A DNA stretch of 34,826 nt from NCBI GenBank assembly GCA_017617655.1, contig JAFZVU010000066.1, positions 1-34,826 on the forward strand, read 5' to 3'. Source of the DNA: Bacteroidales bacterium (lineage in GTDB: Bacteria > Bacteroidota > Bacteroidia > Bacteroidales > UBA932). Both the position numbers and the translations under genes were made by a program. Shown one piece after another: positions 24,783 through 33,129 of this stretch. Each line of letters opens with the position of its first letter. The stretch's first letter is position 1. The notes beneath the pieces were generated by a model, which was given only the letters and a program-made list of their open reading frames with translations, was not told where the DNA came from and made no database searches.

Positions 24783-26237
24783 ATGAAATCACTCATCATC
24801 GCAAGGGAAAGAGAGCAGGCTATGCTCAATAGATTGTTAGAAGAGCCCACAGCACAGTTTTTGGCCGTTTATGGAAGGCGTCGCATAGGAAAAACGTTTC
24901 TCATCCGTGAGTACTTTGATGACAATTTTGCCTTTAGGCATACCGCTATTTCCCCGTTGGAATTAGAGAATAAGGACAAAAAACTCCTTTACAAGATTCA
25001 ATTGGAGGAGTTCGCTCATTCCCTTGAGAAGTACGGGGCCAAGCTGGACAGACCTCTTGTAAGTTGGTTCGATGCCTTCCACAAATTGGAAGACATGCTT
25101 GATCGCAAAAGGTCTCAGAAAAAAATGGTAGTTTTCATTGACGAGATGCCTTGGCTTGACACAGCCAAATCTGGATTCATGTCCGCTTTCGAACATTTTT
25201 GGAACGACTGGGGCTGCGCCAAACATAATCTTCTCCTGATTGTTTGCGGCAGTGCTACCACTTGGATGCTGGACAAGCTCATTAACAGCAAAGGCGGGCT
25301 TTATGGCCGCACCAACAGGGAGTTGCACATGCATCCTTTCACCTTGAAAGAGACGGAACAGTACTTCAAGGCCCGAAACATCACTATGGATCGCTATGAT
25401 CTTGTACAGACATACATGATTATGGGTGGCGTTGCTTACTATATGTCTTTCTTCGAGCCGGGCAAATCCCTTGCCGACAACATAGATGACATTTTCTTTA
25501 GAGAGGGCGGTTTCCTGCTCACGGAATATGGCCGCCTCTTTACCTCCTTATTTTCTGATAATGAGAACTACAGGAAAATTGTTGAGGCTCTCTCCGGACT
25601 CAGGTATGGCACCACGCGCGAGCAAATCTCAAAAGCTACCGGTATCTCGGAAGGGGGAACTCTAAGTGCAATGCTCAAAGCACTCGTAAAGAGTGATCTG
25701 GTATCTACCTATTACAATTTTGGAGAAACAAAGCGGAATCTCTATTACAAACTCACGGATATGTTCTGCCTCTTTTATCTGGGCTTTGTCAACAAGAACC
25801 CAACCAATAATCCCCATTATTGGCGTGATAACCAAACATCTCCAAAACTAAACAGATGGCGGGGAATTGCATTTGAGGATGTTTGTTTTGTCCATCAGGA
25901 GCAAATTCGGGCTTCGCTTGGTATAGCCGGTGTCCAGGCAGAGATTTATCCTTGGCGAGCCACGGCCAATGGAGATGTTTCAGGCGCTCAGATTGACATG
26001 CTTATCGACAGGGCAGACCGAGTGGTGAATCTTTGTGAGATGAAGTATACTAGCAGTGATTTTACCATAGACAAGGATTATGATACCAAGTTGCGGAATA
26101 AAATTGATGCGCTTCTAACTGCCACTAGAAACAAGAAAAACATCCAGCCTACGCTGGTTACTACGTATGGCCTCAAAATGAATATGTATAGCAACCGTAT
26201 CCAGCGAGTTGTAACCATGGATGCGTTGTTTGTCTAA
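24783..26237 (+). CDS. ATPase with C-terminal DUF234-type putative nuclease domain
   Basis: 484 aa cytoplasmic protein of the archaeal-type ATPase family common in Bacteroidota. Walker A GRRRIGKT is at residues 31-38, Walker B VVFIDE at 116-121, and a sensor-like LIVCGSATTW at 152-161. A winged-helix-like region follows at about 262-312 (REQISKATGISEGGTLSAMLKALVKSDLV). The C-terminus has GAQIDMLID (D405) and CEMKY (E419, K421), the pattern of a PD-(D/E)xK nuclease. Its real substrate and role are not established; such genes scatter widely and have been suspected of mobility or defence links. Composition is clearly more AT-rich than the following receptor gene, which starts only 11 bases after its stop. 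Confidence 0.85.
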   Translation: MKSLIIAREREQAMLNRLLEEPTAQFLAVYGRRRIGKTFLIREYFDDNFAFRHTAISPLELENKDKKLLYKIQLEEFAHSLEKYGAKLDRPLVSWFDAFHKLEDMLDRKRSQKKMVVFIDEMPWLDTAKSGFMSAFEHFWNDWGCAKHNLLLIVCGSATTWMLDKLINSKGGLYGRTNRELHMHPFTLKETEQYFKARNITMDRYDLVQTYMIMGGVAYYMSFFEPGKSLADNIDDIFFREGGFLLTEYGRLFTSLFSDNENYRKIVEALSGLRYGTTREQISKATGISEGGTLSAMLKALVKSDLVSTYYNFGETKRNLYYKLTDMFCLFYLGFVNKNPTNNPHYWRDNQTSPKLNRWRGIAFEDVCFVHQEQIRASLGIAGVQAEIYPWRATANGDVSGAQIDMLIDRADRVVNLCEMKYTSSDFTIDKDYDTKLRNKIDALLTATRNKKNIQPTLVTTYGLKMNMYSNRIQRVVTMDALFV

Positions 26238-26248
26238 TCTGTGCCACG

Positions 26249-28606
26249 ATGAGATTTACGGTAAAGATAGTGGTTCTGATCCTGGCCTTGATGGCCGGAG
26301 TGCTGCCGGCGGCGGCCCAGAAGGTCGTTCTGTCGGGGTATGTGAAGGAAGCGTCCAGCGGAGAGCCGCTCATCGGCGCCGTTGTTTTTACCGAGGATCT
26401 CAGCGCCGGGGTTTCAACCAACAATTTCGGCTTCTATTCCTTGCAGATAGAGCGCAAGCCCCAGGTCGTAAAATGTTCCTATGCGGGCTATGTCACTGCT
26501 GAAATCTCCATAGACCCGAAAGGTTCTCTGAAGCACGATTTCGAGCTGGAGGAAGACCGGCAGGTTCTGGAGGCTGCAAAGGTGTTCTCCAAGAGCAAGA
26601 GGGAGCAGCTAACCCTTCCGCAGCTCGGCAAGGAAACCGTCACAGGAGACATAATCCGCAAGCTTCCAGCCCTTATGGGAGAGGCTGACGTGATAAGGGT
26701 GATACAGATGATGCCCGGAGTGCAGACTCCAAGCGAAGGTTCCACAGGCTTCAGCGTGCGCGGAGGCGGCATAGACCAGAACCTCGTGCTGATGGACGGC
26801 GCTCCGCTCTACAATTCCGGCCATTTTCTGGGCTTCATGTCTATGTTCAACGGCGACGCCGTGAAGAACGCCCAGCTATATAAGGGTGATTTCCCCGCCT
26901 CTTTCGGCGGCAGGTTGTCCTCAGTGCTGGACGTGGCCACCCGAGATGGCAACAACAATGAGTACAAGGGCAATCTTTCGATAGGGCTTATTACCTCCCG
27001 TGCCGCGATTGAGGGCCCTATTGTCAAGGACAAGCTGTCGTTCATGCTGGCCGGCCGCAGGACCTACATGGACCTTTTCTTCCCGCTGTTCGGCGATGCC
27101 GTACCGAAGAATACCCAGATGTATTTCTACGACCTCAACGCCAAGCTCAGCTGGGTTGCCGGGCCGAAGGACAGGGTCTATCTGAGCGCCTTCAGCGGCC
27201 GTGACGTGTTCGGCATGTCGATGCAGGAGTTCGACCTCGACCTTATGCGCTTCAACTTTGCCAACAACACCCAGACTCTCCACTGGAGCCACGAAATCTC
27301 TCCCAAGGTATTCTTCAACACGTCGCTCTACAATTCACGCTACAGCGCCGGTATGGACTGCGAGATGACCACCACCAGCTTCGACTATCTGATGGCCATC
27401 CGCGAGACAGGCCTCAGGGCAGGGGTGACCTGGTACATCAATCCCTCCAACACCGTGCAGGCCGGTGTAAATGCCGCGTATTTCCAGATGGATCCGGGAG
27501 ATGTCAACCCCACCGACGCAGAGTCCATAGTGCAGGCGCTCCACATGCCCCAGAGCTACGGCGTCATGCCCGCTTTCTATGCCCAGAACGAGCAGAAGGT
27601 CGGCAAGCTGACTGTCCGCTACGGCTTCCGCCTGGCTTCCTTCTCGACGCTCGGAGAGGCTGTGCAGCGCTACTACGACCCCGTGAGCCACGAGATGACG
27701 AAGATGCGGTATTTCCCCGTCATGAAGACTATCAAGACCTACTGGGGGCTGGAGCCCAGAGTCTCCGCTTCGCTCTCCGTCACGCCCGATTTCTCTCTCA
27801 AGGCGGCCTATTCCCGCTCCTTCCAGTATATCCAGCAGGTGCCCATCAGCATCTCCGGCAGCCCCGTTGACGCATGGTTCATGTCGTCCCCCAACATACT
27901 GCCGCAGTGCTCCGACCAGTTCTCGGCCGGCATGAACGCCCTCTTCGCCAATCAGGCGCTGGAGCTGTCGCTAGAGGCGTTCTACAAGAACAACAAGAAC
28001 ACGATGGATTTCAAGGAGAACCCGGGCTTCGTGTTCGACGATATCGACAGGGAAGGGCTGCTGCGCTTCGGCAAGTCATGGTCGTTCGGCACCGAGCTGA
28101 TGCTGCGCTACGATTTCGACAGGCTCGGCGGCTGGCTGTCCTACACATGGTCACGCGCCATGTATGACATCCCCGAGCTGAACGGCGGAAAGCCCTACCG
28201 CTCGCCGCTGAACCACGACCACGCAGTGAATTTCGTGCTGTCCTACGACATAAGCCGCAGGGTGGAGCTGTCTTCCGACTGGGTGTTCTACAGCGGCGCT
28301 CCGACCACCTTCCCGACGGGCCGCTTCTCATACGGCGGGTCTTACACGTCTATCTACGCCCACCGCAACGAGGATTCTATGCCGAACTACCACCGCATGG
28401 ACCTCTCGCTGACGCTCAAGAGCCGCCGCAGGGCAGAAGGACGGCCGTGGGGCAGCGAGTGGAATTTCTCGTTCTACAACGTCTATTCGCGCCACAACGC
28501 TTGGTCCGTGGCCTTCCTCTACAGCCGCAAGGAGGACCGCCCCATGGCGATGAAAGTATATCTTTTCACAATAATTCCGTCAGTGTCGTATAATGTCTAT
28601 TTCTAA
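26249..28606 (+). CDS. TonB-dependent outer membrane receptor
   Basis: 785 aa outer membrane receptor for TonB-driven uptake. The signal peptide is at residues 1-23 (ALMAGVLPAAAQ). A carboxypeptidase-regulatory-like Ig domain follows at about 27-110 (LSGYVKEASSGEPLIGAVVFTED, then GFYSLQI), then the plug at about 125-240 (GEADVIRVIQMMPGV, GFSVRGGGIDQNLVLMDGAPLYN). The 22-strand barrel region ends in SVSYNVYF with C-terminal phenylalanine. It is shorter than SusC proteins and lacks a SusD partner; instead a DUF4249 lipoprotein overlaps it by 14 bases. Ligand unknown. No separate promoter was recognised, so read-through from the ATPase gene is possible. Confidence 0.93.
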   Translation: MRFTVKIVVLILALMAGVLPAAAQKVVLSGYVKEASSGEPLIGAVVFTEDLSAGVSTNNFGFYSLQIERKPQVVKCSYAGYVTAEISIDPKGSLKHDFELEEDRQVLEAAKVFSKSKREQLTLPQLGKETVTGDIIRKLPALMGEADVIRVIQMMPGVQTPSEGSTGFSVRGGGIDQNLVLMDGAPLYNSGHFLGFMSMFNGDAVKNAQLYKGDFPASFGGRLSSVLDVATRDGNNNEYKGNLSIGLITSRAAIEGPIVKDKLSFMLAGRRTYMDLFFPLFGDAVPKNTQMYFYDLNAKLSWVAGPKDRVYLSAFSGRDVFGMSMQEFDLDLMRFNFANNTQTLHWSHEISPKVFFNTSLYNSRYSAGMDCEMTTTSFDYLMAIRETGLRAGVTWYINPSNTVQAGVNAAYFQMDPGDVNPTDAESIVQALHMPQSYGVMPAFYAQNEQKVGKLTVRYGFRLASFSTLGEAVQRYYDPVSHEMTKMRYFPVMKTIKTYWGLEPRVSASLSVTPDFSLKAAYSRSFQYIQQVPISISGSPVDAWFMSSPNILPQCSDQFSAGMNALFANQALELSLEAFYKNNKNTMDFKENPGFVFDDIDREGLLRFGKSWSFGTELMLRYDFDRLGGWLSYTWSRAMYDIPELNGGKPYRSPLNHDHAVNFVLSYDISRRVELSSDWVFYSGAPTTFPTGRFSYGGSYTSIYAHRNEDSMPNYHRMDLSLTLKSRRRAEGRPWGSEWNFSFYNVYSRHNAWSVAFLYSRKEDRPMAMKVYLFTIIPSVSYNVYF

Positions 28607-29546
28607 AACCATAATTGCCCGGTTTGGCTTCCTTGCCGGCCTCTGCCTTTGCCTGCTTGCTCTGAGCGGCTGCAACGAGGAGATAGAGGTCCACACAAAA
28701 AGCATGGACCGCACGTACCTGGTGGTGGAGGCTATGCTCACCGACTGCGCCGACGACACCCAGCGAGTGCTGCTGACGGAATCTGTCGATTATTTCGAGG
28801 AGGAAGTGCCGCCCGTGGTTTCCGGCGCCAGGGTTTCGGTCAGCGACGGGGTCGACAGCTGGCTGTTCATCGAGACTCCTGCGGGCAGCGGCTGCTACGT
28901 GGGTCCTGCGGAGCTCTGCGGCGTGCCCGGAGTTACATACAAGCTCTCCATAGACGCTGTGGTCGGCGGTACTGAAGGTCACTACGAGGCCGTTTCGAAG
29001 ATGGAGCAGCGCGGCTTCAGGCTGGACGCCGTGGATTACATGTATGCCGGCAATGCCACCATGAAACTCGACAGCCTCTGGACTATCGCCGCCTGGGGTG
29101 AAGATACGCCGGGCGCCAACTATTATTACATCAGCGCGAAGCTCAATGATGCTGTTTTCCCCATCGAGCTCAGCCTCGCCATGGACGACAAGTATTTCGA
29201 CGGGCAGAAAGTTATAGGCTTCCCGATCACGACGCTCTATCAGACGGCAGAAATGTATAAACAGTACGGCGAGGTCGGCAAGTATCTGGAGACCGGCGAC
29301 GTCTTCACGCTGAATGTCTACACAATCCCCGAAGACTACTACCAGTTCTACATGGGCTTCGTGTCCAGCACCGTCGGCTCCTCCATCCCGATGCTGCAGT
29401 CCCAGCCTGCCAACTGCCCCACCAACGTTACCGGCGGCGACGCAGTCGGCTACTTCGTCGCTTGCCCCGTCTCCTCCGCCTCCGTCACCATCGAAGACCC
29501 CCTGCGGCCCTACTACAAGAAATTCTTCGGCGGGTTCGGAAGGTAA
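28593..29546 (+). CDS. DUF4249-type lipoprotein, partner of the TonB-dependent receptor
   Basis: 317 aa protein with a lipoprotein signal ending LALSGC (C27 lipidated). The next segment, EVHTKSMDRTYLVVEAMLTD, and the Ig-like run VVSGARVSVSDGVDSWLFIETPAGSGCYVG are characteristic of DUF4249 proteins, which commonly follow a TonB-dependent receptor in Bacteroidota. It may act as a surface substrate-capture lid comparable to SusD, but this is inference. The ATG lies within the last codons of the receptor gene in another frame (14-base overlap), indicating coupled translation. It is convergent with the GH27 gene, 45 bases away. Confidence 0.87.
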   Translation: MSISKTIIARFGFLAGLCLCLLALSGCNEEIEVHTKSMDRTYLVVEAMLTDCADDTQRVLLTESVDYFEEEVPPVVSGARVSVSDGVDSWLFIETPAGSGCYVGPAELCGVPGVTYKLSIDAVVGGTEGHYEAVSKMEQRGFRLDAVDYMYAGNATMKLDSLWTIAAWGEDTPGANYYYISAKLNDAVFPIELSLAMDDKYFDGQKVIGFPITTLYQTAEMYKQYGEVGKYLETGDVFTLNVYTIPEDYYQFYMGFVSSTVGSSIPMLQSQPANCPTNVTGGDAVGYFVACPVSSASVTIEDPLRPYYKKFFGGFGR

Positions 29547-29563
29547 GTCGGCCCCCGTCTGTC

Positions 29564-29585
29564 CACAAAAAGGGGGTATTTTGTG
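29564..29585. terminator. Weak hairpin between convergent DUF4249 and GH27 genes
   Basis: CACAAAA (29564-29570) and TTTTGTG (29579-29585) pair around an 8-base G-rich loop. The stem is AT-rich and short, so termination strength is doubtful, but it is the only candidate in the 45-base gap. Confidence 0.35.
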
Positions 29586-29591
29586 TCCGAA

Positions 29592-30956
29592 TTACTTGCT
29601 GATCTTATACAGAACGCAGGCGTGCGGACGCAGTGTGCCTGAAAGCTCGCTGACCTTGCCGACTTTGGATCCGTCCCAAGGGGTCATCACTTTGTGCTTG
29701 CCCTTGAGCCCGAGGTCGCTCTCAAGATTGTAGCTATACGGCGCCTCGTCGTTGTTGCGGTTGAAGACAGCCAGATAGACGTCGCCAGTGCGGCTGTTGA
29801 CAGATGTCACGGCCAGGATGCCGTTCATGTCGGACAGTTCTTTCACCTGAGAGCCTTCGCGATGCATTGCCAGCACCTCTTCGTTGGTCAGCAGTGACAG
29901 TGTGAAATCGTCGTTGCTCGGCAGGTCGCCACCGAACATCAGCGGGCTGCGGAAGATGGTGAAGAAGGTCATCAGGCTGTACTGCTCGTCTTTGGTGAGG
30001 CGGGTGTCGCGCTCAGCGCCTCTTTCTCCGCGGATCGAGATATGTCCCAGAGGAATCATGTCGCAGTCAGGCCATGTGCCGTCGCCGATGTAGGGATACC
30101 ATCTCTTGGCGACATTCATCAGGTGTGCCATGTCTCTCCAGATATCCCAGACGTCGTTGACCATGCGCCAGAGGTTGGCATGGGTGCTGACATGCTCTGC
30201 TGCCTGGATCGGAGTAGCGCCGGGCGAAGTGCTGAGTACGATCGGGCGGCCGCACTGGTCGATGGCCTTGCGGATCATGTCGATCTCGTCTTCATGGTAG
30301 TAGGGAGCTGACAGGTCGTCGATCTTGATGTAGTCCACACCCCAGTCGGCATACATGTCGAAGATGGAGTTATAGTATTCCTGGGCGCCGGGTTTGGTAG
30401 CATCGACGGTGTAGTTGTCGCGCAGCCATGCGCAGAGGTGCTCGGTGTTGTAGATCTGGTCGGCGGTTATGCCGTCGGTGCCTTTCACAGGCATCTTGGC
30501 GTCAACGGCGATGCGGGGGATGCCGCGCATGATGTGGATGCCGAATTTCAGGCCTTTACCGTGCACATAGTCAGCAAGCTCCTTGAAGCCCTTGCCGTCG
30601 GCGGCTGAAGGGAAGCGGTTGACAGCGGGCTGATAGCGGCCCCATTCGTCTATAACATAGCGCGGGTCGGTCTGGTTGTAGCCGCCGGCCTTGTCGTTCT
30701 CGACGAACCAGCGGATGTCCACTACGATATATTCCCAGCCATATTTGGCTAGCTTTTCTGCCATATAGTCGGCGTTGGCCTTGACTTCGCTCTCGACTAC
30801 TGTCGGTCCGTAGCAGTCCCAGCTGTTCCAGCCCATCGGGGGAGTCGGGCTCCAGTCGCGGAAATCGCCGAATTGTTGAACTTCAACTGTCTTGGGAGCG
30901 CATGCCGCCAGCGCCATCAGCGCCACAGCCGCAATCAGAATGGATAACTTTTTCAT
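29592..30956 (-). CDS. GH27 alpha-galactosidase-like lipoprotein
   Basis: 454 aa glycoside hydrolase with a lipoprotein signal (MKKLSILIAAVALMALAAC, C19). The start at 30956 is preferred over an upstream in-frame ATG at 31001 because it gives a proper signal peptide and a promoter element lies between them. The catalytic barrel begins with PTPPMGWNSWDCYG (37-50), the GH27 opening. KIDD at 211-214 holds the likely nucleophile D213; NLWRMVNDVWDIW holds the likely acid/base D268; and WPDCDMIPLG (295-304) is a family landmark. A C-terminal beta-sandwich follows. It would release terminal alpha-galactose or a related sugar at the cell surface or periplasm; some GH27 members act on other sugars, so specificity is open. 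Confidence 0.9.
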   Translation of the reverse strand: MKKLSILIAAVALMALAACAPKTVEVQQFGDFRDWSPTPPMGWNSWDCYGPTVVESEVKANADYMAEKLAKYGWEYIVVDIRWFVENDKAGGYNQTDPRYVIDEWGRYQPAVNRFPSAADGKGFKELADYVHGKGLKFGIHIMRGIPRIAVDAKMPVKGTDGITADQIYNTEHLCAWLRDNYTVDATKPGAQEYYNSIFDMYADWGVDYIKIDDLSAPYYHEDEIDMIRKAIDQCGRPIVLSTSPGATPIQAAEHVSTHANLWRMVNDVWDIWRDMAHLMNVAKRWYPYIGDGTWPDCDMIPLGHISIRGERGAERDTRLTKDEQYSLMTFFTIFRSPLMFGGDLPSNDDFTLSLLTNEEVLAMHREGSQVKELSDMNGILAVTSVNSRTGDVYLAVFNRNNDEAPYSYNLESDLGLKGKHKVMTPWDGSKVGKVSELSGTLRPHACVLYKISK

Positions 30957-30975
30957 GACGGGAATAATAACTAGA

Positions 30976-30983
30976 CAAATATA
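30976..30983 (-). promoter_or_regulatory. Promoter -7 element of the GH27 gene
   Basis: Minus-strand TATATTTG is an exact TAnnTTTG match 20 bases before the ATG at 30956. A TTTG at 30999-31002 gives only a 15-base spacer. Confidence 0.55.
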
Positions 30984-31049
30984 ACACTTTTGATTTATCA
31001 AAGTAATTGCTACTTTTGCAATCCATTGACAGCGTTGCTCTGTCGCCTC

Positions 31050-31134
31050 GCCCGGATGGCGGAATCGGTAGACGCGCTGGTCTCAAACACCAGTGGCTGT
31101 AATGGCTGTGCCGGTTCGACCCCGGCTCCGGGTA
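31050..31134 (+). tRNA. tRNA-Leu, anticodon CAA
   Basis: An 85-base class II tRNA. Acceptor GCCCGGA (31050-31056) pairs with TCCGGGT (31127-31133) with one G-U pair; discriminator A31134. The anticodon stem CTGGT/ACCAG frames loop CTCAAAC, anticodon CAA at 31084-31086, reading UUG. The long variable arm is typical of leucine tRNA. T arm: GCCGG-TTCGACC-CCGGC. The 3' CCA is not encoded. It lies on the plus strand between two minus-strand glycosidase genes. No integrase or duplicated tRNA end was found nearby. Confidence 0.96.
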
Positions 31135-31170
31135 CAAATAAGGCTCTGCAATCGCAGAGCCTTATTTGTA
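31133..31170. terminator. Perfect 17-bp hairpin starting at the tRNA-Leu 3' end
   Basis: The arms at 31133-31149 and 31154-31170 are exact inverted copies (outer TACAAATAAGG, inner GCTCTGC), with loop AATC. The left arm uses the last acceptor base and the discriminator of the tRNA. The U-rich half sits in the descending arm rather than as a separate T-run. Probably a terminator and 3'-processing structure. Confidence 0.6.
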
Positions 31171-31176
31171 CCAGTC

Positions 31177-31201
31177 GGTTACTCCGTAACCTCCTTTTTT
31201 T
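31177..31201 (+). terminator. Second hairpin with T-run after tRNA-Leu
   Basis: GGTTAC (31177-31182) pairs with GTAACC (31186-31191) around TCC, then seven Ts at 31195-31201. A plausible backup terminator. On the opposite strand the loop reads GGA. Confidence 0.55.
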
Positions 31202-31202
31202 A

Positions 31203-31260
31203 AGGGGACTCAGCCCCCTGTGACCCCTCGCGCTTTCGCGCGGTCCGCTTCGCGGTCACA
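31203..31260. repeat. GC-rich multi-hairpin sequence downstream of tRNA-Leu
   Basis: TGTGACC (31219-31225) and GGTCACA (31254-31260) enclose CGCGC-TTTC-GCGCG (31229-31242) and CCGC-TTC-GCGG (31245-31255); on the minus strand the loops read GAAA and GAA. The loop style resembles repeat copies A-C, but no AAGGAAAG terminus is present, so membership in that family is unproven. Confidence 0.45.
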
Positions 31261-31262
31261 TC

Positions 31263-31374
31263 GGCGGCGAAATGGATCTCAGACTCATTTCTTCATATTG
31301 TCGCCAGTTATTAACTGTTTTTCCTCCGAAAATGGCGACGAAATGTATATCAGCGTCTGACATTCATATTGTGG
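31263..31374. repeat. Imperfect direct repeat between tRNA-Leu and GH29
   Basis: About 41 bases at 31263-31303 recur at 31334-31374: both begin GGCGRCGAAATG, share ATCTCAG/ATATCAG, and end TTCATATTGT. Period 71 bases. GTCGCCA after the first copy is inverted as TGGCGAC at the start of the second. No gene seen from 31202 to 31407. Confidence 0.55.
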
Positions 31375-31407
31375 TATAGAAACGGGCAGAGTTGCCTGCG
31401 GGAGAGC

Positions 31408-33060
31408 CTACCTGAACTCCACTTTGTAGACCACGGCTTCCGTGGCGGGGACTGCGGCGGGACAGGCGATGGTCAGGCAGTCCAGCGCCTGGGCCCAAAC
31501 GACCTTGTCAGCGCTGCCTAGCATGGTCACGTTCTTGATCTTGCGGCTGTTCTGGGCAGTCTTCGTGCCGAGCGCTTTGACAGTGATGTCCTCCTCGGGC
31601 ACGCCCAGCAGAGTCACATAGAGCACCTTGTCGCCCTTGCGGTTGAAGCGGATGTCCTTAGCAGAATATTTCTGGCGGCCTTCGTTGAAGCCCTGCGCAT
31701 TGATGGGGTTGGCAGCCTCGGCAGTCGGGCCCTCGCCGTAGATTACCCACGGGCGGGTGTCGTAGATGCTCTCCGAATTGATCTGCATCCAGGCGCCGAT
31801 CTGCTTCACCACCTTGATTTCAGTGGGGTCCGGAGTGCCGTCGGCCCTCAGCGGCACGCTCAGCAGCAGGTTGCCGTTTTTCGAAACCACATCCACCAGC
31901 ATCGCGATAACATCAGCCGAAGACTTATAGCGGTCGTCGTAGTAAACGTGTTTGTTGTAGTGCCACTCGCCGATGCAGGTGCAGGTCTGCCAGGGCAGCT
32001 CCTGGATGGCGTCCGGAGCGCCGCGCTCCACATCCCACAGAAGGGTCTTCTTCTGCCAGCCGGTCAGCACCTTGCCGGTGAAGACTATCTGGCTCTTGCC
32101 GCCGTTCTTAGCCGCACTGTGGTTGTAGCCATGGGCAAGGATCTTGAGTCCGGCGTCACTGACGGGCCAGAGCGGCAGATAGGTGTCGTCGAAATACACC
32201 ACATCCGGGTCATAATCGTTTATAAGCTGGACGGTGCGGTTGTAGATCTTGTCGCAGAAGGCCTGGTCGGGCGTGGTGACCTTGTCTTCCTCCCAGTCCC
32301 AGGCGCGGTTGTTGGGGCTCAGAGGGTGGCGCTGCTCGTAGAGCTCCTGCGGGTCGAGGCCTTCCCACCAGGTGCCGACGCCATCTTCATTCGTCAGGAC
32401 GCCGTCGTAAGGCACTCCGGCCAGCGGACCCTTGGTGTCGGCGCCGCGTGACGTCTCATACCAGCTCCATGCATGGGCGGCATGCACGCTCACACCCAGC
32501 CTCAGGCCATATTTCCGGCAGGCCTCGGCCCATCCGCCGACGATGTCCTTCTTCGGGCCCAGTGCCACAGAGTTCCAGCTCTGGTATTTGCTGTTGAAGA
32601 GGTCGAAGTTGTCATGATGGTTCGCCAGGGTGAAGAAGTAGCGGGCGCCGGCCTCCTTGTAGAGCTTCACCAGCGCATCCGGGTCCCAGTTCTCGGCCTT
32701 CCACTCGTTGATCCAGTCCTTGAAGCCCCAGCGGCTCGGGTGGTCGCGGGTGTCGATGTTATATTTATACTGGCCGCTGCCCTCGATGTACATGTTGCGG
32801 GCATACCAGTCGCCGTCTTCCGGCTCGCATTGCGGACCCCAGTGGGCCCAGATGCCGAATTTGGCGTCGCGGAACCATTCGGGGCATTCCCAGTCAGAGA
32901 GGCTCTCCACTGTCGGAGCCCACGGGCCGGGAGCTATGGCTTCGCGGGAGGTGTCGACTATCACTTTGAAGTCGGGGTTGGGGTCTGCGGTGCGGTTCTG
33001 GGCTGCTGCGGGGATGCTGACGGCCAGGACGAGCAGGGTGGTCAGGATGTAGTGTTTCAT
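31408..33060 (-). CDS. GH29 alpha-L-fucosidase
   Basis: 550 aa exported enzyme with a type I signal peptide (MKHYILTTLLVLAVSIPAAAQ). The catalytic barrel has WFRDAKFGIWAHWGPQCEP (about 62-80) and ARYFFTLANHHDNFDLFNSKYQSWNS (about 139-164; HH at 148-149), both GH29 landmarks. VVYFDD holds the probable nucleophile D291. NLLLSVPLRADG closes the barrel domain, and a C-terminal beta-sandwich follows. It should remove alpha-linked fucose from host or plant glycans in the periplasm or outside the cell. It lies 69 bases downstream of the metallophosphoesterase gene, with no promoter motif between them, so the two are probably one transcript. No SusC/SusD pair is present in the window. Confidence 0.92.
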   Translation of the reverse strand: MKHYILTTLLVLAVSIPAAAQNRTADPNPDFKVIVDTSREAIAPGPWAPTVESLSDWECPEWFRDAKFGIWAHWGPQCEPEDGDWYARNMYIEGSGQYKYNIDTRDHPSRWGFKDWINEWKAENWDPDALVKLYKEAGARYFFTLANHHDNFDLFNSKYQSWNSVALGPKKDIVGGWAEACRKYGLRLGVSVHAAHAWSWYETSRGADTKGPLAGVPYDGVLTNEDGVGTWWEGLDPQELYEQRHPLSPNNRAWDWEEDKVTTPDQAFCDKIYNRTVQLINDYDPDVVYFDDTYLPLWPVSDAGLKILAHGYNHSAAKNGGKSQIVFTGKVLTGWQKKTLLWDVERGAPDAIQELPWQTCTCIGEWHYNKHVYYDDRYKSSADVIAMLVDVVSKNGNLLLSVPLRADGTPDPTEIKVVKQIGAWMQINSESIYDTRPWVIYGEGPTAEAANPINAQGFNEGRQKYSAKDIRFNRKGDKVLYVTLLGVPEEDITVKALGTKTAQNSRKIKNVTMLGSADKVVWAQALDCLTIACPAAVPATEAVVYKVEFR

Positions 33061-33129
33061 GGTATAAGTTTTTTTGTTATTGACTATGTTTATGGCTATG
33101 CGGGTTCGTCGGCCCCGCGGAGCTCTATG

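Noticed and set aside
31050..31410. Integrated element at tRNA-Leu
   Set aside because: No integrase gene and no duplicated tRNA 3' end were found downstream; the adjacent genes are glycosidases.
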